Assembly (NCBI GenBank): GCA_017507285.1
Contig: JAFWBF010000161.1
Span: forward strand, 1-16,720
Source of the DNA: Bacteroidales bacterium
GTDB taxonomy: Bacteria; Bacteroidota; Bacteroidia; Bacteroidales; P3
Length of the DNA: 16,720 nt
Direction of reading: 5' to 3'
Positions 6,184 through 13,596 of this stretch are shown piece by piece. The notes beneath the pieces are model-generated. The model saw nothing but the letters and a program-made list of their open reading frames with translations. It did no database searches and had not been told where the DNA came from. Positions within the stretch are counted from its first letter, which is position 1. The number at the start of each line of letters is the position of its first letter. The position numbers and the translations under genes are program-made.

Positions 6184-6702
6184 TTATCTAAGTCGGTCGG
6201 CGGCTCTTACTTTAAGTTCGTCTTTTTTGATGGCTTGTTGTGCCAAAAAGAGCAATACCACTACTACTACGGGTGCGAATGTTCCTACTCCGTAATGGAC
6301 CGTAACGGTCCAAATGGGCCACGAGGCTTGCATGTCGGCCACACAGCCATCGATGGTTGAGAGGAACATTATGGCTATGTATGCCAATGTAAGTACGAGC
6401 ATAAATGCCACTATTCGCATTTGCAGCATTCTGTTTTTAAACATGAATATGGATGCCAATACTCCTACTGCTACTACGATGACGATGATGAGGAGGAGGG
6501 TTGAACTTTGGCCAACAAATGTGGGTATGATACCGGTTTGGTCGTATGTGGTTGGCTGTTCTATCAGGTCTAAACTTGCGGTAGCTTCGATTGTATTGGT
6601 TTGGGGGTTGACCAAATCAAATGTTGCTGTTGGGAACATGAATAGTAGTGCCAATCCTACCAATGCCAATACTAAATAAATGGATTGAATTCTTTGTATC
6701 AT
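6184..6702 (-). CDS. DUF4293 family integral membrane protein
   Basis: This 172-residue protein opens with MIQRIQSIYLVLA and ends in ADRLR, both characteristic of DUF4293, a Bacteroidota-restricted family of unknown function. Four membrane helices are visible (about 5-25, 68-90, 94-114, 138-158). A polar, presumably extracytoplasmic stretch lies between the first and second helices (roughly 30-66). It is the last gene of a minus-strand operon, 6 bases after the thioredoxin gene and followed by a strong terminator. The tight spacing suggests co-expression with the TlpA-like protein, but no partner or activity can be read from the sequence. Confidence 0.88.
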   Translation of the reverse strand: MIQRIQSIYLVLALVGLALLFMFPTATFDLVNPQTNTIEATASLDLIEQPTTYDQTGIIPTFVGQSSTLLLIIVIVVAVGVLASIFMFKNRMLQMRIVAFMLVLTLAYIAIMFLSTIDGCVADMQASWPIWTVTVHYGVGTFAPVVVVVLLFLAQQAIKKDELKVRAADRLR

Positions 6703-6708
6703 TTTCGT

Positions 6709-7251
6709 TTATTTTTTGTAGTTATCTAATAGGTTGTTTATTATTTCTTTCATTTGTTCAAATTCATCTTTGTCGAAGAGTCGGGTAAGGAAGACTATTT
6801 TTCCTTCGGGGTCGATGATGATGTTTCGGGTTACTCCGGCACCTTTTTCGGTATATAGCGAGAATATTTTGCCATCTTCGTCGAGGGTCAATGGGTAGGT
6901 TACCTTCATGTCGGCAATAAATTTTTCTATTTTTTCCTTTGGTTCTTTCAAATCTACGGCTACCAAAGCGAAGTTTGGATTATCTTTATGTTGCTGCCAT
7001 ATTTCGCTTTCTATGTGGGGCATCTCCTTGCGGCATACTTTGCACCAGCCTGCTGTAAATTGGAGCATCACTACTTTTCCGCGGAGGTCTGAGAGCTGTT
7101 GGGTTGTTCCATCAAGGTATTTTATTGTAAAGTTGGGAGCTTGGTCGCCTACGCTTACGGAGTAGCCTCTGTTGTCGGGCTCTTTTGTTTGGGCGTGCAA
7201 CGGTGCTTGGCATAGGACAGCCAGAAGTGTCATCAAAATTATCTTTTTCAT
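6709..7251 (-). CDS. TlpA/ResA-like periplasmic thioredoxin-fold protein
   Basis: This 180-residue protein has a signal peptide (MKKIILMTLLAVLCQAPLHAQ) and then one AhpC/TSA-Redoxin-type thioredoxin domain (about 34-178). The active site is WCKVC (W69, C70, C73), preceded by GKVVMLQFTAG. It should act as a thiol-disulfide reductase or oxidoreductase in the periplasm. Where most family members have a cis-proline (IPTTFLID) this protein has VTRNIIID with Thr141, a variant I associate with some Bacteroidota TlpA proteins; it should change substrate contact. It lies 31 bases after the DoxX-like membrane protein, which carries a cytoplasmic-membrane CxC motif, so the two may form an electron-transfer pair. 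That pairing is inference. The ATG at 7251 yields the complete signal peptide. Confidence 0.87.
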   Translation of the reverse strand: MKKIILMTLLAVLCQAPLHAQTKEPDNRGYSVSVGDQAPNFTIKYLDGTTQQLSDLRGKVVMLQFTAGWCKVCRKEMPHIESEIWQQHKDNPNFALVAVDLKEPKEKIEKFIADMKVTYPLTLDEDGKIFSLYTEKGAGVTRNIIIDPEGKIVFLTRLFDKDEFEQMKEIINNLLDNYKK

Positions 7252-7282
7252 TTTCTATTATTTATCGTTAGTTATTTATAAT

Positions 7283-8416
7283 TTATTCTTCTATAAAATC
7301 ATCGCTGTTGGAGTGGTGCCATTTGGCAAGCACTTCACAATCTTTCAGCAATATAAATCCGGGGTTGGAACGAAGCATTGTTTCTATTGCTTTTTCATCG
7401 GCATAGTAGTATTCGGCGTTATCCAATTGGTTTTCGGCCAAGAAGGCTTCTACTTCTTCTGCCGGCGAGGATATGGATACCAAATATACCATATATATAC
7501 CTTTGTCTTGGGCATACTTGTTTACCTTTTGCAGGCTGGCGATGCCTTTTGGGGTTACATCGTTTAGGTGATGTATAGTGGCTATAAGCAGGCTGTCGGC
7601 CGAACCGATAATGTCTTTTGCATAATCTATATCGTCGGTTCCCATCATCGAAAAGCCGTCGGCATATATTTCGTTAGGGTCTATGATTTTGCTATCAACA
7701 AACTCCCATTGAGTGGCCCATGTTGTATCCTTATAGTATTCCATTAGGTTTTCGGAGGGAAACTCTTGTGTTTGGCCTGTGGTTTTGTTTTTATACACCA
7801 GGTAGGTTTTTACTTCGCCGCGCTGTTCGGGCATCATTCGGTTGCCTACTTTCCACGAACGGAAGTCCAATATAGGTTCGTTGGAGATGTTGTAGAGCTG
7901 GAACACTACAGCTATTACTATTGCCGAGAGTGTTACAAGTATGTCACGTTCAAATGTTTTTCTTCGGCTTGGCATATTACGGCATAGGAATATGTATATG
8001 GTAAAGACCATCAGCACTACATTTTTCCAAAATGTTTCCCAGTTTGTAAGTTTCACCATATCGCCAAAGCAACCACAATCGGTTACCTTGTTGGTAATGG
8101 CATCGATAAGTGTGGTAACTGTAAAGAAAGTCATCATCAAAAGCAATAACCATGCCGACAATTTTTTGTAGCAATTGGTTATAAGTAGCACTCCTATAAG
8201 AAATTCCAACGTAATCATACTTACGCTTAGGAATGTAGCCAAAGGCAAAGCCCATTCAAAAGAAAAGCTGCCTATGCTCCAAGCGGTCATGTACTCCTGT
8301 ATCTTGTAAGATGTTCCAAGGGGGTCTACCCCTTTGGAGAAACTCGAAAACAAAAATACGGCTCCAACAAACCAGCGGCTTATTTGCCACAACATTTTTT
8401 TCTTATCATTTTTCAT
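7283..8416 (-). CDS. BT_3928-type DoxX/MauE-like membrane protein with periplasmic domain
   Basis: This 377-residue protein has an N-terminal DoxX/MauE-like membrane domain (helices around 9-28, 52-80, 86-107, 127-145) and a further helix near 157-175. A soluble domain of about 200 residues follows, presumably periplasmic. The motif DCGCFGD (113-119, with C114 and C116) is the conserved cysteine pair of redox-associated DoxX/MauE proteins. The C-terminal domain, with segments such as SLLIATIHHLNDVTP and NPGFILLKDCEVLAKWHH, resembles a thioredoxin-like fold without an obvious CxxC. In Bacteroides this family sits beside DUF1599 and triose-phosphate isomerase genes (from memory); here a TlpA-like gene follows instead. 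Probable role: moving reducing equivalents across the membrane. Confidence 0.82.
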   Translation of the reverse strand: MKNDKKKMLWQISRWFVGAVFLFSSFSKGVDPLGTSYKIQEYMTAWSIGSFSFEWALPLATFLSVSMITLEFLIGVLLITNCYKKLSAWLLLLMMTFFTVTTLIDAITNKVTDCGCFGDMVKLTNWETFWKNVVLMVFTIYIFLCRNMPSRRKTFERDILVTLSAIVIAVVFQLYNISNEPILDFRSWKVGNRMMPEQRGEVKTYLVYKNKTTGQTQEFPSENLMEYYKDTTWATQWEFVDSKIIDPNEIYADGFSMMGTDDIDYAKDIIGSADSLLIATIHHLNDVTPKGIASLQKVNKYAQDKGIYMVYLVSISSPAEEVEAFLAENQLDNAEYYYADEKAIETMLRSNPGFILLKDCEVLAKWHHSNSDDFIEE

Positions 8417-8442
8417 ATCTTATTCTTTATTAGTGTTTATAT

Positions 8443-8979
8443 TTATTCGCCAAGTTGTATAAGTGAGAATATAGAGTAGTTGATAATATCGGTATAGCTA
8501 CCTTCTACCCCTTCGGATATCAATGTCTTGCCATTGTTGTCCTCTATCTGTTTTATTCTTTTTATTTTCATCAATATTATGTCTACCATGGAGCTTACAC
8601 GCATCTGCCTCCAAGCTTCGCCATAGTCGTGATTCTTTCTTATCATCAAATCCTTAGTGGCATTGATATGCTTGTCATATAGTTTCATGGTTGTATCGAA
8701 GGGCAAATCTTGCTCGCCGTCCAGGCCAAGTTCTATCTGTATCAGTGCTATTACCGAATAATTGACCATGGCAATAAATTCGGGCACTATACCTTCTTCT
8801 ATCTCATTTACCCCCGACATCTGGATGCTACGAATACGATTGGCTTTGATAAAAATTTGGTCGGTAAGCGATGGCAAACGCAATATGCGCCACGATGTGC
8901 CATAATCTTTGGCTTTCATAGCAAAAACTTTACGACATTTTTCTATTTCATTTTCAAACTGTTCGGAAGTTTTATTCAT
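8443..8979 (-). CDS. DUF1599 family protein (internal duplication)
   Basis: The protein has 178 residues if started at the ATG at 8979 (MNKTSEQFENE), which is where homologues begin. An in-frame ATG at 9051 would add 24 residues of little family resemblance, so I prefer 8979. The family signature occurs twice: KDYGTSWRILRLPSLTDQ with KANRIRSIQ and VNYSVIALIQIEL in the first half, and HDYGEAWRQMRVSSMVDI with KIKRIKQIE and INYSIFSLIQLGE in the second. It is therefore a tandem duplication. DUF1599 has been linked to nucleotide modification in comparative genomics (as I recall), and the chromosomal neighbours in Bacteroidota are folP and cdaA, divergent as here. Biochemical role unknown. It is the first gene of the minus-strand operon, 26 bases ahead of the DoxX-like gene. 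Confidence 0.85.
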   Translation of the reverse strand: MNKTSEQFENEIEKCRKVFAMKAKDYGTSWRILRLPSLTDQIFIKANRIRSIQMSGVNEIEEGIVPEFIAMVNYSVIALIQIELGLDGEQDLPFDTTMKLYDKHINATKDLMIRKNHDYGEAWRQMRVSSMVDIILMKIKRIKQIEDNNGKTLISEGVEGSYTDIINYSIFSLIQLGE

Positions 8980-9139
8980 TTTTTTCGGTTTTATTGTAAC
9001 TTTATTCGTAATTTCGCACTTTATTTCGGCAACGCTTTTCGTATGTATCACGATAGTATTATGAAATTGATGATATCAAGATAACGAACAGACATTCCGA
9101 TAAATATGCTTTAAATAAACTATATATACATACATCAAA

Positions 9140-10000
9140 ATGATGAACAAAGATACTAAATTTTCTTCAGATAAAACAATGTGTTTTGGCAAAAAATTAT
9201 TTTCTCTGTCAAAACCAATGGTTATGGGAATATTAAATTGCACTACCGATTCGTTCTACGACGGAGGGCAATACACTTCCGAAGAAGCAATCGTACGGCG
9301 TGCTTTTGAAATAATAGAACAAGGCGGCGATGTCATAGACATAGGGGCCGTATCGTCGAAACCGGGTGCCGAACTTATCCCTACCGATGTAGAAATAGAA
9401 CGACTTGTGCCTATAATAAAGTTGTTGCGACACGAATTTCCAAACGCCATACTATCGGTAGATACCTGTTGGGCTAAAGTGGCAAAGGCTGTAGCCGACG
9501 AGGGGGCTGATATTATAAACGACATTTCGGGTGGGCAGTTTGATACAGAAATGTTCAACACAGTGGCCCAATTACAACTTCCCTATATTCTTATGCACAC
9601 CAAGGGGCTGCCTTCGGTTATGCAAACCCAAACACAATATGCCGATATAATGCAGGAAATGATTATGTACTTCTCCGAAAAATTGGACAAACTGTACTAT
9701 CTTGGAGTGAAGGACATAATAATAGACCCCGGATTTGGTTTTGCCAAAACTTTGGAACAGAACTACACTATTATGAAACATCTTAAAGATTTTTCTGTTT
9801 TCAAAGAACCGTTGCTTGTGGGTATATCTCGAAAATCGATGATATATAACTTATTAAATTCTGATGCACAAAAGGCTTTGAATGGCACAACAGTGTTAAA
9901 TACATACGCTTTGATGAATGGTGCAAAATTTATTCGCGTTCATGACGTTAAGGAGGCTGTAGAAACAATAAAAATAATAGAACAACTAAATAAACATTAA
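9140..10000 (+). CDS. folP: Dihydropteroate synthase
   Basis: This 286-residue TIM-barrel enzyme joins 6-hydroxymethyl-dihydropterin diphosphate and p-aminobenzoate in folate synthesis. Landmarks: MGILNCTTDSF (29-39), IDIGAVSSKPGAE (67-78), SVDTCWAKVA (106-115), NDISGGQFD (127-135), MHTKGLPSVMQ (152-162), DPGFGFAKTLEQN (196-208, K203), GISRKS (228-233) and RVHD (266-269). The pterin and phosphate residues N33, D107, N127, D196, K203, R266 and H268 are present. Several loop residues differ from the usual NVTPDSFS, GGESTRPG and MHMKG forms (T36, S72, S73, K74, T154). Two adjacent ATGs (9140, 9143) make the start ambiguous by one residue. The following cdaA begins two bases after the stop, so the genes are translationally close and co-transcribed. 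Confidence 0.95.
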   Translation: MMNKDTKFSSDKTMCFGKKLFSLSKPMVMGILNCTTDSFYDGGQYTSEEAIVRRAFEIIEQGGDVIDIGAVSSKPGAELIPTDVEIERLVPIIKLLRHEFPNAILSVDTCWAKVAKAVADEGADIINDISGGQFDTEMFNTVAQLQLPYILMHTKGLPSVMQTQTQYADIMQEMIMYFSEKLDKLYYLGVKDIIIDPGFGFAKTLEQNYTIMKHLKDFSVFKEPLLVGISRKSMIYNLLNSDAQKALNGTTVLNTYALMNGAKFIRVHDVKEAVETIKIIEQLNKH

Positions 10001-10002
10001 TT

Positions 10003-10794
10003 ATGAATTTACTTGCCGTAATACAAGGATTTCCGGAAATACACCTAATTGATATAATTGATATCCTTTTGGTGGCATACCTTTTTTACGAAATATACAA
10101 ATTGGTAAAGGGTACCAACGTTATGGGTATATTTATAGGTATAATAGTTATATATGCCATTTGGAAAATTGTAAGCATATTGCAAATGAAACTATTATCC
10201 GACCTTTTGGGGCAGTTTATAAGCATGGGAATGTTGGCTTTGGTGGTTGTGTTCCAACCCGAAATACGTCGATTCCTGTTACAGTTGGGTACCAAATCAT
10301 TTATAGGAATAAAGAAAAGATTCTTGTTCTGGAAGATAAATGTAACAAAAAGAAAGAAAGCCAATTTCGATCCTTATGTACAAGCCTGCAAAAATATGTC
10401 TAAGTCGCTAACCGGAGCTTTGATAGTATTTGTACAAGAAAACGAGCTCAACGATATTATCGCCAGCGGCGAACGTATTGATGCCGAAGTATCGTCGGCA
10501 CTATTGGAAACCATCTTTTTCAAAAACACCCCCTTGCATGATGGTGCAGTGATAGTGAAAGGCAACAAAATAGTGGCAGCCCGTTGCATACTACCGGTAT
10601 CGTCCAACTCGGCCATCAACCCCAACCTTGGCCTACGCCATCGCTCGGCCATCGGTGTAACCGAAATGTCGGATGCCATATCTGTAATAGTATCAGAACA
10701 AACAGGGGCTATATCGTACGTAAAAGAAGGCTCTATCACCCACGGTGTAACGCCGGAACAATTAAGAAAATACTTAGAAGAAAACATACTATAA
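10003..10794 (+). CDS. cdaA: Membrane diadenylate cyclase (c-di-AMP synthase, CdaA type)
   Basis: This 263-residue protein has three N-terminal membrane helices (about 18-36, 39-58, 66-86), a short coiled or linker region and a DisA_N cyclase domain (about 115-250). The two catalytic motifs are intact: DGAVIV (180-185, metal and ATP) and RHRSA (212-216). It condenses two ATP to c-di-AMP at the inner face of the membrane. The length agrees with the CdaA/TIGR00159 family. It directly follows folP with a 2-base gap, a pairing known in Bacteroidota, and is followed by a strong terminator. No CdaR-like regulator is present nearby. Confidence 0.95.
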   Translation: MNLLAVIQGFPEIHLIDIIDILLVAYLFYEIYKLVKGTNVMGIFIGIIVIYAIWKIVSILQMKLLSDLLGQFISMGMLALVVVFQPEIRRFLLQLGTKSFIGIKKRFLFWKINVTKRKKANFDPYVQACKNMSKSLTGALIVFVQENELNDIIASGERIDAEVSSALLETIFFKNTPLHDGAVIVKGNKIVAARCILPVSSNSAINPNLGLRHRSAIGVTEMSDAISVIVSEQTGAISYVKEGSITHGVTPEQLRKYLEENIL

Positions 10795-10828
10795 ACCAAT
10801 ATAGTATATACAACAAGGAGAAATTTGT

Positions 10829-10888
10829 TTTACATCGTGATATAAACAAATTTACATCGTGATATAGATAAAAATCCCTCGTGATGCA
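10829..10888. repeat. Three 22-bp-spaced repeats running into the folP-cdaA terminator
   Basis: TTTACATCGTGATATA occurs at 10829-10844 and again at 10851-10866, exactly 22 bases on. A third partial copy (CCCTCGTGATGCA, 10876-10888) follows at the same 22-base step and forms the left arm of the terminator hairpin. Confidence 0.75.
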
Positions 10889-10914
10889 GTTTTCAGCGCA
10901 TCACGAGGGATTTT
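10871..10914 (+). terminator. Strong terminator of folP-cdaA
   Basis: A perfect 17-bp stem, 10871-10887 with 10898-10914 (core AATCCCTCGTGATGC), closes a 10-base loop. A TTTTTT tract at 10911-10916 forms the end of the stem and just beyond. It would also work on the minus strand, which has a matching run of T (TTTTATC). Confidence 0.93.
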
Positions 10915-10963
10915 TTACCTATCACATCACTACCAAATTTGATAGTATACCACCACTTTATTT

Positions 10964-11015
10964 ATACCCTACCATAAAGAGAATAGCAGTAGGGTATGAC
11001 GGCGACGATACCCTA
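10964..11015. promoter_or_regulatory. Three alternating complementary 8-9 bp arms (alternative hairpins)
   Basis: Arm A ATACCCTAC (10964-10972), arm B GTAGGGTAT (10989-10997) and arm C ATACCCTA (11008-11015). B can pair with A (loop 16) or with C (loop 10) but not both. The site lies upstream of the -7-like TATATTTG of the acyltransferase gene. It could be a DNA-binding site with repeated half-sites or an RNA switch element; no T-tract follows. Confidence 0.4.
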
Positions 11016-11072
11016 TTATAAAATATTTACAGATATTCGGCATTTGATGTGTAAGTTATCGAAAAAAAATTG

Positions 11073-11080
11073 TATATTTG
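11073..11080 (+). promoter_or_regulatory. -7 promoter element upstream of the acyltransferase-aspS unit
   Basis: TATATTTG matches the Bacteroidota TANNTTTG consensus and lies about 60 bases before the ATG at 11140. The nearest upstream TTTG (11043-11046) is 26 bases away, longer than the usual 17-23, so the -33 part is weak. Confidence 0.45.
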
Positions 11081-11139
11081 CACGCTGTAACAAAGCCGTT
11101 ATAGATAACGTTATTTATTGATAAATAAAGCCATATAGA

Positions 11140-11712
11140 ATGGGAAGCAGATTTTGGAAGTTTGTATTAAAAGTATTTGGATGGAATTTTGAAGGAAGTT
11201 TCCGCCCCGAAATGAATCGTTGTGTGATGATAGAAGCACCACATACAAGTGGTTGGGATTTTATTTTGGGACGTATAGGTATATGGATTTTAGGTATAAA
11301 TGGCAAGTTTCTTATCAAAAAAGAATTTTTCAAATTTCCATTAGGTTACGCTCTGAAAAAGTTGGGTGGCCTACCCGTTGACAGAGGCAACCGCAAAAAC
11401 GGCATTGTAAACCAAGTGGCAAAACACTTCGCTACCAACGAAAAATTTACCATAGTGATAACCCCCGAAGGCACACGACGATATACCGAGCATTGGAAAC
11501 GCGGGTTCTACGAGATAGCAACAGTAGCCCAGGTGCCTATAGTACTATCTTTTATAGACTATGGCAGAAAGACCTGCGGAGTGATGGAGACTTTCTATCC
11601 CACAGGCAATTATAACGAAGATATATCAGCAATTCAAGAAAAATATAAAAACGTGGTGGCTCGCCACCCCAAACAATTTAATATGAGTAAAATGTATTGG
11701 GATAAAAAATAA
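11140..11712 (+). CDS. PlsC-like acyltransferase (1-acyl-glycerol-3-phosphate acyltransferase family)
   Basis: This 190-residue protein has the acyltransferase blocks in order: HTSGWD (35-40, the catalytic HX4D), FLIKKE (57-62), GGLPVDRG (76-83) and PEGTRR (109-114, phosphate binding), then VPIV (132-135). Family members move an acyl chain to a glycerol-phosphate or related acceptor at the inner membrane. The protein is shorter than typical PlsC and has no clear separate membrane helix beyond a hydrophobic stretch near 41-53. It belongs to the compact subgroup found in Bacteroidota, whose acceptor is often not lysophosphatidate. It is 40 bases ahead of aspS and probably in the same transcript. 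Start ATG at 11140 places the HX4D block where the family has it. Confidence 0.85.
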   Translation: MGSRFWKFVLKVFGWNFEGSFRPEMNRCVMIEAPHTSGWDFILGRIGIWILGINGKFLIKKEFFKFPLGYALKKLGGLPVDRGNRKNGIVNQVAKHFATNEKFTIVITPEGTRRYTEHWKRGFYEIATVAQVPIVLSFIDYGRKTCGVMETFYPTGNYNEDISAIQEKYKNVVARHPKQFNMSKMYWDKK

Positions 11713-11752
11713 AATTAATCCCAATATCATAACAATAAAAAACTGAACGATA

Positions 11753-13507
11753 ATGTATAGAACATGTACTTGTGGTGAGTTGAATATAGCTCATGTAGGA
11801 AAAGAAGTAACCCTTTGCGGTTGGCTACAACGCTCTAGAGATTTGGGAGGTATGACATTTATTGACTTACGCGACCGTTATGGTATCACACAGTTGGCTT
11901 TCAATATGGAAACCAATGCCGAGCTATGCGAAAAAGCTCGCAAACTTGGTCGTGAATATGTGCTACAAGTAAGCGGTATTGTGGCCGAACGTAGCAGCAA
12001 AAACACCAAAATTCCAACCGGCGAAATAGAAATAGTGGTAAACAATCTTACTGTTTTAAACAGTGCCAAGGTTCCTCCTTTCACTATAGAGGACAACTCC
12101 GATGGTGGCGACGATTTGCGTATGCGCTACAGATATTTGGATTTGCGTAGAAACCCGGTACGCAAAAACCTCGAATTGCGACACAACATGGCAATACTTA
12201 TACGCAACTACCTCAACAACCTTAACTTTATAGAAGTAGAAACCCCATTCCTTATAAAATCAACACCCGAAGGAGCTCGCGACTTTGTTGTTCCTTCGCG
12301 CATGAATCCGGGTGAATTTTATGCCCTACCCCAATCGCCACAACAATACAAACAGCTACTTATGGTATCGGGCATGGACCGCTATTTCCAAATAGTACGC
12401 TGCTTTAGAGACGAAGACTTACGTGCCGACCGTCAACCGGAGTTTACACAGATAGACTGCGAAATGAGTTTCGTAGAACAAGAAGATGTTTTAAACACAT
12501 TCGAAAGTTTGATGAAATTCTTGTTTAAAGAACTTAAAGGTTTAGAGTTTGACAGTTTCCCACGCATGTCGTACGCCGATGCAATGAAATACTATGGTAG
12601 CGACAAACCCGACACACGCTTCGAGATGAAGTTTGTAGAACTAAACGATGTGGCAAAAGGAAAAGGTTTCGGACTTTTTGACAATGCCGAACTTGTGGTA
12701 GGTATAAATGCCGAAGGCTGTGCCGAGTACACACGTAAACAGATAGACGAACTTACCGAATTTGTAAAACGCCCACAAGTGGGAGCCGGCGGAATGGTAT
12801 ATATCAAATACAACGCAGATGGCAGCTTCAAATCGTCGGTAGATAAATTCTACAACCAAGACGATTTAAAAGCTTTCGCCAACACCTTTGGTGCAAAACC
12901 CGGCGATATGATGCTTATACTTTGCGGCAACGACGAAAAAACTCGCAAAGCATTGTGTGAACTACGTTTGGAAATGGGTTGCCGATTGGGACTTAGAGAC
13001 AACAGCAAGTTCTCGCCACTATGGGTTGTGGACTTCCCGCTACTGGAATGGGACGAAGAAACAGCACGTTTCTATGCCAAACATCACCCATTTACAAGCC
13101 CCAAACCCGAAGACCAAAAGCTTTTGGATACACCTGCCGAATGGGGTAAAATACGTGCCAACGCATACGACATGGTTATCAACGGTGTAGAAGTAGGTGG
13201 CGGAAGTATACGTATCCACGACCGCGAACTGCAAAACAAGATGTTCCACACCCTTGGATTTAGCGACGAAGAAGCTCAAAATCAATTTGGTTTCTTAATG
13301 AATGCTTTCGAATACGGAGCACCTCCTCATGGCGGTTTGGCTTTCGGCTTCGACCGTATGTGTGCAGTGTTTAGTGGAGTTGACAGCATCAGAGACTTTA
13401 TTGCATTCCCAAAAAACAATAGTGGTCGCGACGTTATGAGTGGAAGCCCTTCACCTATAGCTCAAGCTCAACTTGATGAACTGAATATAGAGTTGAAAGG
13501 AATATAA
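11753..13507 (+). CDS. aspS: Aspartyl-tRNA synthetase
   Basis: This 584-residue bacterial-type class IIb synthetase charges tRNA-Asp in the cytoplasm. Order: N-terminal OB-fold anticodon-binding domain (about 1-105), catalytic core with motif 1 near EVETPFL (161-167), QSPQQYKQLLM (194-204), motif 2 FRDEDLRADRQPEF (218-231), a GAD insertion domain (about 290-410) and motif 3 GLAFGFDRM (528-536). The length is normal for bacterial AspRS with the GAD insert. The anticodon loop reads RDLGG rather than the RDHGG reported for non-discriminating enzymes, so it probably charges only tRNA-Asp; that reading is inference. It ends in a bidirectional hairpin. Confidence 0.97.
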   Translation: MYRTCTCGELNIAHVGKEVTLCGWLQRSRDLGGMTFIDLRDRYGITQLAFNMETNAELCEKARKLGREYVLQVSGIVAERSSKNTKIPTGEIEIVVNNLTVLNSAKVPPFTIEDNSDGGDDLRMRYRYLDLRRNPVRKNLELRHNMAILIRNYLNNLNFIEVETPFLIKSTPEGARDFVVPSRMNPGEFYALPQSPQQYKQLLMVSGMDRYFQIVRCFRDEDLRADRQPEFTQIDCEMSFVEQEDVLNTFESLMKFLFKELKGLEFDSFPRMSYADAMKYYGSDKPDTRFEMKFVELNDVAKGKGFGLFDNAELVVGINAEGCAEYTRKQIDELTEFVKRPQVGAGGMVYIKYNADGSFKSSVDKFYNQDDLKAFANTFGAKPGDMMLILCGNDEKTRKALCELRLEMGCRLGLRDNSKFSPLWVVDFPLLEWDEETARFYAKHHPFTSPKPEDQKLLDTPAEWGKIRANAYDMVINGVEVGGGSIRIHDRELQNKMFHTLGFSDEEAQNQFGFLMNAFEYGAPPHGGLAFGFDRMCAVFSGVDSIRDFIAFPKNNSGRDVMSGSPSPIAQAQLDELNIELKGI

Positions 13508-13534
13508 AGGCAACTTTATAACTACATATAAAAT

Positions 13535-13565
13535 AAGGCGAATGTGCTCATCACACTTTCGCCTT
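13535..13565. terminator. Bidirectional terminator between aspS and the convergent small genes
   Basis: AAGGCGAA (13535-13542) pairs with TTCGCCTT near 13558-13565, extended by GTG/CAC. T-rich sequence follows on the plus strand (TTTAATTTTC) and on the minus strand (TTATTTTATA). It lies between the aspS stop at 13507 and the convergent gene ending at 13597. Confidence 0.75.
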
Positions 13566-13596
13566 TAATTTTCTATTCCAATTTCATTTATCACTT

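Noticed and set aside
8980..9051. Upstream ATG at 9051 as start of the DUF1599 protein
   Set aside because: The 24 extra residues show no family similarity and homologues start near the internal methionine at 8979. It cannot be fully excluded.
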